Shown: positions 43,683 through 52,845 of the stretch, piece after piece
How the letters are laid out: each line of letters starts with the position of its first letter
Position numbering within the stretch: position 1 is the stretch's first letter
Assembly: GCA_033439685.1 (NCBI GenBank)
Contig: JAUEDM010000008.1
Span: 434,001 to 498,000, forward strand
Reading direction: 5' to 3'
From: Apodospora peruviana
Taxonomy: Eukaryota; Ascomycota; Sordariomycetes; Sordariales; Lasiosphaeriaceae
Length of the DNA stretch: 64,000 nucleotides
Notes under the pieces: generated by a model
What the model saw: only the letters and a program-made list of their open reading frames with translations
What the model was told of the DNA's origin: nothing
Database searches by the model: none
Position numbers and translations under genes: made by a program

Positions 43683-44399
43683 ATGGAAGACATCAACACA
43701 CAAAGGTAAACAAACAGCTACGGACCTCATGTTTTTTCCCCAACTCTTTTGACTGATATGTTTGGTTGTTTGGTGTGTGTCACAGATCCGCACTCATGGC
43801 CGGCTTTCCGCTCTTCCAGCAGCTTCCATACGACGTACGCTCCCTCATCTTGGGAGGAGGCCATCACCCTCGGCGACAGGAAGCGCAGGATTTTCACAAT
43901 TGGTGTTGGTTACCACCCAGAGCAACAAGACGATGTAATCCGCCTCTCAACATGGAACCACCGAGAAGCTCTGACGACCATTCCTCGCGGGGTTTGGGCG
44001 TCCTGTAAAGAGGCGAGAAAGATCGCCCTCGCCTTGTTTCCGGACACCATCACCATTCAGCTACGCAAGGGACTACACCTAGACATTGTTCTACCCGACT
44101 GGGAGCCGCCTGTGTTCAACGTGGTACGCTTCAACTCGGACAAAGATCTGGTACGAGTTCGATGGGAGGAGGACAGAATATCCGCAGGGGAGTCTTCCAG
44201 CAGCGCCCTGGATTCCTTCCTCCTCAGATTTAATTCCGTCCTCCTGAAATTTGATAATAAAACCAGGTGGCTTGCGCACATACATCTTCATATGACGACC
44301 CCAAACCTCTTCGTCCCATGGGAAGTCTATCTCGGCCTACTAATTCGACATCTGGACGACCGGTGGGGAGATGGCATCGCAGCTGTTTCTCACATATGA
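43683..44399 (+). pseudogene. 2EXR-domain protein gene with one-base frameshift
   Basis: Probable exon 1 43683-43705 (MEDINTQ) and exon 2 from 43786, joined across an 80-nt GT-AG intron, lead to LMAGFPLFQQLPYDVRSLI. A single extra T near 43847 then shifts the frame; the conserved continuation IWEEAITLGDRKRRIF is in the next frame and stays open to TGA 44397. FPxFxxLPxxxRxxIW is the 2EXR signature, found in large fungal families of unknown function. The rest (WNHREALTTIPRGVWASCKEAR, then helices) fits the family. Without the extra T the protein would be about 210 residues. Pseudogene or base error. Confidence 0.65.
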
Positions 44400-44449
44400 T
44401 TGTCAGCAACACAACGTGCCTCTAATTATATTCAGTAATGTAGTATCAA

Positions 44450-45110
44450 CCCAAACTTACGCAAATATTATTTCAGTAGGGGCTTCCGGATTGGGCCAAT
44501 ACACCGGTTCAGATTCTTCCGTCATCTGCTCCCACACAATCAGAGCCGACCGAGCATTGTCGGCAACGATGCCATGCACGGGCGCGTCGGGGTTGTCGAG
44601 GACGGTTGATGCCTTCGAGCCGCAGCACCTCCCGGTCGACGTCGCTGAAGACCGGGTCCTGGGCGTAGCAGGTGATCGCATCCTCTGTCGTGTTCTGCGT
44701 CCTGGCGACGATTTCCTTGAGTATTATTACCAACATAAGCTGTGCTGCGCCGATATCGTTGAACCCGAACTCGCCCCCAAACGCGAGGCTGGACGTGGCG
44801 AACGCGACGACCTTGCGGATCAGGGGCAGCTCAAGCAGGCGAAGCAGCATCTCTTTGACGAGGTGTGCTCCTCCTCCACTCCGTAATTTTGCGGCGGAAA
44901 TAGGCCTGTACCTGGTCGACGGGCAGCGGAACGAGCTCTTGACCGCTAAGAGTAATGTTGTTCTTGGTCAAGGCGTTGCGGCGATACAGTCGCACGACGA
45001 CCTCGTATGGGCAACACGCCAGCACCGGTTTGAAGCTCAACGGATCCTCGGCTCATCTCTCTGCGAGAGCCTATTTCTGTTCATCGAGTTGGTCTTGGGG
45101 TCTCATCCAC
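44450..45110 (-). pseudogene. SRR1-like domain gene, two frameshifts
   Basis: On the minus strand: LTKNNITLSGQELVPLPVDQVQAYFRRKIT, then after a frameshift near 44880 SGGGAHLVKEMLLRLLELPLIRKVVAFATSSLAFGG and ITCYAQDPVFSDVDREVLRLEGI, which is the diagnostic SRR1 block. A second one-base shift near 44605 continues STVLDNPDAP and IVADNARSALIVWEQM. About 15-20 residues usually lying between the LDNP and VAD segments are missing. SRR1-like proteins are linked to circadian or transcriptional regulation in other eukaryotes; in fungi they form large families of unknown role. This copy is broken. SINE-like copy C lies about 160 bp beyond its 5' end. Confidence 0.7.
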
Positions 45111-45265
45111 CAGAGAGGGTAGTTTTCGTTTTCCGTGTCGCCCTCCATGGCTTGATTGCTGAACGGTTGGTAGTGGCTGTTCAAGTTGTTGTTTGTTTGT
45201 TAAGGCACAATTGCGTAATCAAGGCAATATGGGTGTGGTGCTTTGCAGAGAAAGGAAAACCAAGG

Positions 45266-45341
45266 CTTGGTTGGGCCCAGTACCGTTTCGCACCTACTGC
45301 AGTACAATATTCTTTGTCTGTGCAAGCACAACGCAACACAC
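45266..45341 (+). repeat. SINE-like dispersed repeat, copy C
   Basis: Reads gttgggcccagtaccgtttc, gcacctactgcagtacaa, tctttgtctgtg and aacgcaacac. The 5' part present in copies A and B is missing. A microsatellite follows within 20 bp, as often found at SINE 3' ends. Confidence 0.65.
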
Positions 45342-45357
45342 GCCTCCCTCGCTCACA

Positions 45358-45360
<3 letters not shown>

Positions 45361-45400
<40 letters not shown>

Positions 45401-45425
45401 AAATATATATATATATATATATATT
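45361..45425. repeat. (AC)17 and (TA)12 microsatellites
   Basis: An AC run at 45361-45395 is followed by aaaataaa and a TA run at 45402-45425. They directly follow SINE-like copy C and lie about 90 bp downstream of the GMC gene stop. Confidence 0.9.
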
Positions 45426-45517
45426 AATAATCCACAACTTCCGAGAAGAAAAACTGCAACTGAGCCACCCATACCACCTGTACTTCAAGAAGAAAAGTGA
45501 TTCACACCAGACATTAA

Positions 45518-47551
45518 TCAGCGCAACAAAAGGCTCTCCGTCGCTTTCTCACTCAAAATAAACACCGCCAGGACAGGAAACGCGCCCATCACCCGCGGGA
45601 ACGCGCTCGCGTCAACTACTCTAAGGGCATCAACACCGCGCACCCTAAGCTTCGAATCCAGAACCGCAAACTCGTCTCCCTCTCGCCCAATGGCGGCGGT
45701 ACAGCTCGGATGGTGTCCAAACACCTGATTCATCACCCATTTTTTATCCCTATCATCATCACAGCTTCCATCCTTATCAGGCAACCCAGTCACCGAATCG
45801 CAAGGCGGTTCAAGCGGCATGATCGGCCCCATGGGGGGAGGAACACTGGCAAACACCCGCCTAGCCCATTTTATCGTGTCCAGCTCGGCATCCAAATCCA
45901 GATCTTTGTTGTTAGAAAAGAGTTTGAAGTTGATATCAGGTGTGTCAAGCGGGTCTGCGCTCCGCAGTTTCACGGTGCCATTTCGTGAAGACAGAGGGTG
46001 CATTTTGACGGTCGACAGACCAAACAGGTTCCCTGGATCCGCTGATGGCGTGTTAACCGTGGGCGGCCAGAACCCGCGTAACGCAAAATTGCCCCCTAGC
46101 ATGAACATGTCGCGCTCATTTTTTGCTTGGGCGGACTTGCGGAGGATGGAGTTGTATGGCGAAAAGACTGTGTAAGGGCCTTTTTCTTGTTCGAAGAGGG
46201 CGACGCAGGGGTCGTTTGGTAGACCGTCTGTGCAGAGATCTTGATTTGGTATTATGGGGGTGGTGAAGTTGCGGGCTGCGAGGCCAGTGATGGGGAGCTC
46301 GTAGTTATCTTGCAGGTTTGCGCCCACGCCGGGGAGGTTGACTAGCACAGATATGTTGAATGACCGCAGTTCGGCTGCTGGTCCGATGCCGGAGAGTTTG
46401 AGCAGCTGGGGCGTGTTGAATGCGCCTCCTGAGAGAATGACTTCCTTGCGGGCGTAGGCGCGTCCAGGGATTGCTTTTGATCTGGTAGATGCTGAAGAGA
46501 GTGGGTCGGCGCGGTAGAGGTTTTGCCCCTCAAGATACTCGATGCCGGTGGCTCTCGGCGGCTTTTTGTTTGGAGGGAGGTTGTTGTCGACCGGGTCATC
46601 AAAGAGGATCTTGGTGGCAAACGTGTTGAGTTGGAGATGGAGAGGGTATTTTCGTTTTCCGTCTTGCGGGTCCACGGCGTTGACCGTGTCGAGGATATAT
46701 TTCCGCGAAGTGAACCGCCGCAGGTGCTCATCTGTATGGATGGTTGAGCCAAACACCCCCTGGCTTTGGTCACGGACACCCTCGGCACCAAAAAAGTTGA
46801 CGTCGGCCACAAGGTTCTCGATGATATCGCTGCCATTTTGGCCGAGACTCTCCGACACTGATCGCAGAACCGTCAACAGGTCACTGTATCCGGCCGACAC
46901 TGACTTGTCAGCCTGGGCGGTATCAAGATAGCCGGTGAAGCCGTGACCCGGGGTATCCGGCGGGAGGAAGTGGTTCTTCTCTATGCGGGCAAAGAGGCGG
47001 CGCATCTCGGCTGGTCTCCAGCCCTCATCGCCCGTCAAGTCGACTATATTTTGCCAATCGCTATCGCTCGGCAGCACGGCCGCCATGCCGTTGATGGTCG
47101 AGCTGCCGCCTAAGGTCTTGCCCCGTGGATAATGGAGTCCTAACAGTGTAGAGCCGGCTGGTGGTTTGCGACCGACGTAGAACGATGTGTTGTTGTTTTT
47201 GTCTGGGAGTCGCCACACAAGGTGGTTGTGCTGGAGAGTGCGCGTCTCGTTGTCGTAGTTGCGCGCAAAGAAGTCCCATCTCAGCGTGGGATCCGTGTAC
47301 GCACGTGTGTAGAAGCCCGCAATTTGCGAGTTTACGTTGGCGCTCTGGTCGTCCCCGGCCTCGATCAGCAGCACGCTGTGGCCTGCGCGGGCGAGGTTGG
47401 ATGCGAGAGGTCCACCGCCAGGTCCGCTCCCCACGACGATGTAGTCGTAAACACCGTCATGGGACTTGCTGTCTCCGGCGAACCCAGGTTTCGCGAGCGT
47501 CAGGAATCCGAATGCGCATAAGACGGTGAAGTTGGCTCGTTTCATGTTCAT
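45518..47551 (-). CDS. secreted GMC oxidoreductase (intact)
   Basis: Single exon, 677 aa. An N-terminal signal peptide (about residues 1-25) is followed by DYIVVGSGPGGGPLASNLA, the FAD-binding GxGxxG loop, then LLIEAGDD, YPRGKTLGGSSTINGM (GMC signature 1), SGGAFNTPQLLKLSGIGP (signature 2) and C-terminal GHHPSCTAAIG with the first active-site His. The second catalytic position, His or Asn in many GMC enzymes, falls in SAFPRVMGAFPVL, where a Phe is seen; this variant occurs in some fungal subfamilies. It should oxidise an alcohol or sugar outside the cell with O2 or another acceptor. Several N-x-S/T sites fit secretion. It is not the parent of the decayed GMC at 35.6-37.5 kb. Confidence 0.9.
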   Translation of the reverse strand: MNMKRANFTVLCAFGFLTLAKPGFAGDSKSHDGVYDYIVVGSGPGGGPLASNLARAGHSVLLIEAGDDQSANVNSQIAGFYTRAYTDPTLRWDFFARNYDNETRTLQHNHLVWRLPDKNNNTSFYVGRKPPAGSTLLGLHYPRGKTLGGSSTINGMAAVLPSDSDWQNIVDLTGDEGWRPAEMRRLFARIEKNHFLPPDTPGHGFTGYLDTAQADKSVSAGYSDLLTVLRSVSESLGQNGSDIIENLVADVNFFGAEGVRDQSQGVFGSTIHTDEHLRRFTSRKYILDTVNAVDPQDGKRKYPLHLQLNTFATKILFDDPVDNNLPPNKKPPRATGIEYLEGQNLYRADPLSSASTRSKAIPGRAYARKEVILSGGAFNTPQLLKLSGIGPAAELRSFNISVLVNLPGVGANLQDNYELPITGLAARNFTTPIIPNQDLCTDGLPNDPCVALFEQEKGPYTVFSPYNSILRKSAQAKNERDMFMLGGNFALRGFWPPTVNTPSADPGNLFGLSTVKMHPLSSRNGTVKLRSADPLDTPDINFKLFSNNKDLDLDAELDTIKWARRVFASVPPPMGPIMPLEPPCDSVTGLPDKDGSCDDDRDKKWVMNQVFGHHPSCTAAIGREGDEFAVLDSKLRVRGVDALRVVDASAFPRVMGAFPVLAVFILSEKATESLLLR

Positions 47552-48125
47552 GTAATACCTGATTGGTGACGTCCAAAGGGTATAAGCTACGTTCTACGGA
47601 ATGTTGAGAGAAGCTCTGGAATTTTTGTTCTGAGACGCTAGCTATTGTTTATATCATACTTCTCTATATATGCGCTGGAAGATGAAGTCAATACCACATC
47701 TCGCACTTGGTGCGCAAATTTACGCAAGTTTATTTGAAGTCCGAGTTACCGTTACGTAGCACGAGCACCTTGCATATAACGTTGATTTAGCCGGCCTAAA
47801 GGTTGTATTGGAATGTTTAGACAAGCTGGTACTGGGACGGGACGGCTCGGCGATAAGTTGTATATAACCTGACTTTATTTACCTTGGTTTAGTGATCACT
47901 GATCCAGAAGTTTCCACTGGATGTACGAGAAAGTCAGTTATATCGCATTGTCAGGCCCTGAGTAACTGTTCATTACCCCAATTCCAGTCTCTGATTCTAG
48001 ATTGACGTGGAATGAGGTAACCAAACACAGACTTTGAGTATCAAAAAGATGAGAATTCGACGTAGCAAGATGCATGCATCCCCTGTCCGTCATTCAGACC
48101 CAAAATTGTTAAAAGAATAAACGAT
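47552..48125. other. intergenic region upstream of GMC gene
   Basis: Promoter side of the GMC gene, AT-rich; nothing else recognised. Confidence 0.4.
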
Positions 48126-48229
48126 TGGGACCTGTGAGGCTCGAACTCACGACCTTTGGATTACTCCAGTGTTTAACTGGATCATAGCGAGTATGAGACC
48201 AACACTCTAACCAACTGAGCTAAGGTCCC
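48126..48229 (-). tRNA. tRNA-Met (anticodon CAU) with 30-nt intron
   Basis: The acceptor stem GGGACCT pairs with AGGTCCC, with discriminator A at 48126. The D-arm GCTC...GAGT, anticodon loop CTCATAA with CAT at 48193-48195, and T-arm GTGAG-TTCGAGC-CTCAC are all intact. The anticodon stem has a T-T pair at its base (positions 31-39), a known feature of eukaryotic elongator tRNA-Met. A 30-nt intron (48162-48191) interrupts after position 37 and can form a ccagt/actgg hairpin. The sequence lacks the initiator features, so it is the elongator. A run of four T on the coding strand near 48112 should stop RNA polymerase III. Confidence 0.93.
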
Positions 48230-48800
48230 CTGATTGTTGAATTTCAGGTGCGGAATCGAAATTTATTATGGGCAGGTGGATGCTGGTGGACAGAGAGAGG
48301 GTTGGACCTAATGAGCGGTGGAGGCGATCCGGTCGTGTTCTTGGCAAAACCAAACTCTCACATGACTCTATACTCCATCCAAGCCGACATGTGAGAGAGA
48401 CCCGCCGTAATAGCCTTGCGAACTACCGGCTTATACGTGCACCGCACTGCCGTAGGAGTATATCATCACGATCGCAATTCCCTAAACCTTACATCGTAGG
48501 TTTAGACCTTCTTGCTTGAAAAGTCTCTCCAAGCTCTGAGCTTGTTTCTACAATACCCATATACTCATTACCGCAACCCTTTCTGCGTTGGAAGTTCCGA
48601 GATGAATCATGATGCTTAAGGTTCGCAACTATCGAGCGAGGTTCATGATTCATTGCACTACTGCTACGGCGTGCGATCGAACCTTAGTTCACGAACACTT
48701 ATCCTCACGATAATTTACTTATAAAAGTAGAACCCCGTCTCCTGCTTTCCTTCCACCTCTCCCATCCTTCATCATCGAACATCTTCATTGTGAACACACA
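48230..48800. other. intergenic region
   Basis: No gene supported. Contains a near-palindromic pair, cgagatgaatcatgatgctt and gttcatgattcattgc, at about 48600-48660. Confidence 0.4.
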
Positions 48801-49095
48801 GCCGAGAGCAATACTGCGGATTGACTGGACCACCTTCCATCAACGAAAGAGCACATCCGCAGCAGCCCCAGCGATTGAATACAACAAGTAAATCCATCGA
48901 TTGCATATATTCCTTTCCCTTGACAGATATCTAATGCCACCCTAGATATCACCCGAGAGCGATGCTTCGGTTCCCTCACCACGTCCCATCAAGGAAAGAT
49001 CATATACGCAATCCCACAGACCAAATCAACAAGTAAGTCCATCGATCATCTTTACTCTTTCTCTTAACAGACGTCCAACACCAAATGTGCTAGAC
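48801..49095 (+). repeat. tandem duplication of a splice-like leader unit
   Basis: Two diverged units of about 148 bp (48801-48950 and 48951-49095). Each contains gagagc, ccatcaa[cg]gaaaga, acaacaagtaa[ag]tccatcgat and, about 38 nt later, ttgacag or ttaacag. Each thus has a GTAA donor and an AG acceptor just 38-39 nt apart. They lie directly before the ATG at 49096. Confidence 0.75.
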
Positions 49096-49332
49096 ATGGG
49101 CAAAATCGCCACCATCACGTATCACCTCTGCTCTCCTGTCCGACGGGTATCAAAAGCCTACAAACGCATGCGCCTGAGGCGTGCGCTCAATAAGGCAGAG
49201 AAGGCAGCTATGGAAAGAACCCGGTGGGAAGAAGCGGAAGAATGGAGCCAGTTCTATTACGATATGCTAGATCCTTGCATCGGCAGAGCATACGTGAACG
49301 CCAAGTTCAAGGGCCTCCGCCTTCTAGAATAG
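49096..49332 (+). CDS. small basic hypothetical protein
   Basis: 78 aa in one exon (ATG 49096, in-frame upstream GTG ignored). Highly helical and charged (KAYKRMRLRRALNKAEKAAM, then WEEAEEWSQFYYDML). No family recognised. It follows a duplicated leader with paired donor and acceptor sites, so it may be the last exon of a spliced transcript. A continuation frame after the stop (49333-49412) is suggestive but not needed. It could also be a truncated copy of a larger gene. Confidence 0.4.
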   Translation: MGKIATITYHLCSPVRRVSKAYKRMRLRRALNKAEKAAMERTRWEEAEEWSQFYYDMLDPCIGRAYVNAKFKGLRLLE

Positions 49333-49858
49333 AAGCAGCTGTATCTGGCCATCCTGCAGAACCATGACAAATACGGACCGGATCAGACTTGGGCCGAGCA
49401 GGCTTGTGTTTAACACTAATACCACCGCTTTACGAGGTGAGCCACCGTCCCCAAGTTAATTTTAATGGAAACTTTTCGAGGTAAATGGAAAAAGGACATC
49501 TACTAGAATGATCGGGTTACCAAGTCTTTGGAATGAGCGCGAAAACTTCGCCTTATGGTTTTATTTAAGGGTTCAAAACAAAAAGCAGCTTAAACCGTTT
49601 TAGACGGCTTACCTGAATAAAATAAGCGGTCATTTAGATTGAAAGGAAGTTCATGAACGGTTCAGGTGGCGGCGGCTTATCAATTTTAACATGCACAGCC
49701 TTTCTCGAAAACTCACATTTTCCCAACAGAGGTTTCTTCCCACTCACTCAGCAGGAAAGTGAGAGTGAGAGTCTGTGGTAGGCCGCCCCCCCCCCCCCCC
49801 CCCCCCAAAAGTGTGTAAGTGTGTGTGTGTGTGTGTGTGTGTGTGTTAACTACTTATT
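49333..49858. other. intergenic region with poly(C) and (GT)n
   Basis: Contains C(21) at 49786-49806 and a GT run at 49819-49846; no gene supported. Confidence 0.5.
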
Positions 49859-49863
49859 TGTAG

Positions 49864-50054
49864 AGTCCGGCGGTGTTGTGGCCTACGCCTGCAACTACCA
49901 GGGTGTTTCCGGACAGTGGTGCTACCACGACACCATCGTCAACAACCTCAACTCGGTTTCCAACACGTGCGGCTGGAACACGGCGGGATGGTGGTCGAAT
50001 GGCCAAGGCATATCGAGCTGGGGCTACCAAGCTTCCGGTGTCGGCTTCTGCTAA
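49864..50054 (+). pseudogene. 5'-truncated secreted cysteine-rich protein fragment
   Basis: From an acceptor-like ttatttgtag at 49854-49863 the frame reads SGGVVAYACNYQG, QWCYHDTIVNNLNSV, NTCGWNTAGWWSNG and ends GYQASGVGFC then TAA. Regularly spaced Cys, Trp and Gly resemble small secreted fungal proteins. The coding part before the acceptor is missing: upstream is a GT microsatellite and poly(C), and I find no signal-peptide exon within 500 bp. Either an exon lies further away or the 5' end was lost at the repeats. No family name can be given. Confidence 0.45.
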
Positions 50055-50627
50055 ACAATCTGCACAGCCAAACTGACGATTCTTGACGCACAAGATGGAC
50101 CATAGTGGAAATGGGAGGAGAGTATATTGATGGGGAAAACTTGGAGGATTAGTAGGACTGACTAGATTCTGTGATTCGACGGGACAGATTGTTCTCTCTC
50201 TTCTTTTTTTCTCTGCTCGGGGCCAGCTCTTTCATGTTGACTTGGACCCCCTTCCATTCTTTGCTGTGCACAAGATTAGCTACCTTGAATACAGTTAAAA
50301 TTGATCCTCAATTTTTACCGGTAAAAATGCTTTCACTGATTAGTTATCCCCAAGTCGGCCTTCTCGTCAGACTCTCTGCCATCGATAACATCATCCTTTG
50401 CTCGCCATCTCGTCAATTTACATGACCAATGGCCACGTATTGTAGGCCACCCCTTTCCGACATATGGCTGAGAGATGCATTGATGCCCGACGACGCGTGG
50501 TAGCCGCATCTTAGGTTGTGAATAATAAATAGGTAGGCACTTGTACACATCCACTACCATCCGACATGGCCGTATCATTCCCATTAAAGAGCACATTATC
50601 ATGTCAGAGCTCCCATCTCCTTCTCCT
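50055..50627. other. intergenic region between convergent features
   Basis: Lies between the fragment on the plus strand and the 3' end of the transporter on the minus strand; nothing recognised. Confidence 0.4.
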
Positions 50628-52345
50628 TCACATCGCCCTTCTCAACTTCTCAACCACCTCGACATCCGGCACGTCAGAATGCTTCACACCGTCCATGACC
50701 TCGTCAATCTCTTCGAGCGTCATGCCCTTGATCTCGACCCAGTACCACCAGATGAAGAAGAAGACGGCAACGTCCCAGGCGCCGTTGATCATGTACGTCT
50801 TCCAGCCGATGCCCTCCAGGGCGAACGGGAAGGCGAAGACGCCCCAGAGGGCCGTCCCGTTGAGGACGAAGCCGAAAAAGGCCATGCCGTTGGCGCGGAT
50901 GCGGTAGTTGAGGATCTCGGCGGGCACAAGATAGAGCAGCGGAGTCCACCCGAAGCTGTACGCGCCCATGAAGACGAAGATCATGGCCACGGTCGCGTAC
51001 ACGCCCGGATGGAAGCCCGAGTCGCCGTACAGCTTGGTCAGCGCGCCGACGAGGAAGATGGCCACCGTCATGACGGCCGTGCTGGCCAGCGCCGTCGCCT
51101 TGATCCCCATTTTGTCGGCGTAGAATGTGCCGAGCACGGAGACGACGAGGGACCAGGCGTTCAGAATGATGTTCTGTCGACCAATTCACGTCAATACTAA
51201 TTAGTGCTAGAGTGACCAAATTCTCAAGCATGTTGTTGTCAACGACTTACGATCTGCAACTGGGTCGTGGTATCCGTGATGCCGGCGTTGCTCAACATGG
51301 TGCCCAGATAATAACTCGCGATGATGTTCCCGGCGAGGGTTGAGAAGACGGCACAAGTAGCCGCAATGATCAGCCGCTTCCGCGCGCCCGGGTTCCTCAA
51401 GATCTGGCCCAGGTTGCGCAGCCGCGCCTCGTCTTGGCTCTCGAAGGCGAGCGTGTCGCAGATCTCCCTGAACTGCAGCAGAACCGCCTCGTCCGTCTCG
51501 TCTCCGCGCGCGTTGGCCGCGGCCAGCGACGTCAGCGCTTCCTCCCGGCGGCCCCGGCTGACGAGCCAGCGCGGGCTCTCCGGGATGAAGGGCAGGATCA
51601 GCAGGCAGGCGAACGAAAACACGGCCTGCATCAGGCTGGGAAGCCGCCATGCCCAGGTGCTTTCCATGCTGGCCGTACCGAAGGTTACGCCGGCGGCGAC
51701 GAGCCCGCCAACGTAGTAGAAATCGTTGAAGATGCCGAGGCCCCACGCGCGCGACTTCCACGGCAGTGTCTCGGCCAGGTAGGCGGGACCCGTGATGGCC
51801 GAGGCCGTGGTGCCGAAGCCGATGAGGATGCGGGCGAATACGAACATGGCGACGTTCTGCGCTGCGGTTTGCAGGGCCACGGCCATGACGGTCAGTACGG
51901 CGGCCCAGAAGAGCGAGGGCCGGCGGCCGATGGCGTCGGTCACGGCCCCCCACACGAAGCCGGCAATGCAGCCGCCCAGGTAGAGCGTCGACGTGTTCAG
52001 GGACGTCGTCGTTGTGTTTAATTGGAAATAGTCGCTGTAGGACGGCAGGATGTTGAGCCCGTTCCTGATGGCGCACCACCGATCCGATGTTACTCACTAA
52101 TAAGCTCTCGGGTCGCCAAGGCATCATTAGGTCGACTTACATCATGGAGCCGTCATAACCAAATGTCTGGGCGATGTTAGCTGGCTGGTTACATTAACGG
52201 CAGATAGAGGGTTTAGATAAGTAAGGTAGGGACAACCTACAGCGGACGTGATCATGGAACATGCCACGAGCAAGGCCGTGATGACGTTGCTCGACTTGGG
52301 CACCAACACCATGGTCGGAAACGGAAGGATATCGCCACGCCTCAT
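50628..52345 (-). CDS. MFS sugar transporter
   Basis: Four exons on the minus strand: 52345-52241, 52166-52141, 52064-51251 and 51173-50628, giving 496 aa. Sugar-porter landmarks: FGYDGSMMNG after the first helix, GAVTDAIGRRPSL (RxGRR loop), RILIGFGTTAS, PAYLAETLPWKSRAWG, FIPESPRWLVSRGR (the PESPRWL motif at the end of helix 6), and YLVPAEILNYRIRANGM, closing with the cytosolic tail WWYWVEIKGMTLEEIDEVMDG. Twelve helices are expected in the plasma membrane. Sequence style is that of the lactose/hexose permease group; the sugar is not predictable. The start could also be the ATG at 52312. The 26-nt exon 2 is required to keep the frame. Confidence 0.9.
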
Positions 52346-52845
52346 TGTGAGTGCACTGATTCTATGCGGTTGCTGACTGGTAATGATCCGAAACACTGGT
52401 TGATGAACAGACGGTTCTATTCCCGGCAGAGACGATTGAATGTTGGAAAATGCGGCCGAGGAAGAGGGAAGCAAAAGTCCATGTAATTAACCAGTAAAGA
52501 TAGCATGCTTACCTCTGAACTTTGGGTGTACAAATAGATAGACAGATAGACAGATAAGGGACGGAGCGGGGAAGCTTTGAGGGCAAGGTGAAGCCCTCCC
52601 GGAAGCATATTTGATATTGATATTGATATTTGCCGAGAGCGCCAAGCATTTTCATTGGTGGCGCCTACCTTCCTTTATTCACTGCCGTGTAGTTAGCAAA
52701 GGTTCGAAACTATGGGGGTTGTCTGTCCCAAGTCCCACCTATCAATGGAACGGTAGTCGTTGAAACTCATTCACATTCTCATTGGCAGAAGATTGTCTTG
52801 CGGATCTCTCTTTTCGAGACATATCCATAAAGAGATCGTTAATTC
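52346..52845. other. intergenic region between sugar transporter and ankyrin gene
   Basis: 500 bp. Contains short gata/agacagata repeats near 52536-52555 and tgatat repeats near 52610-52630. No gene. Confidence 0.4.
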
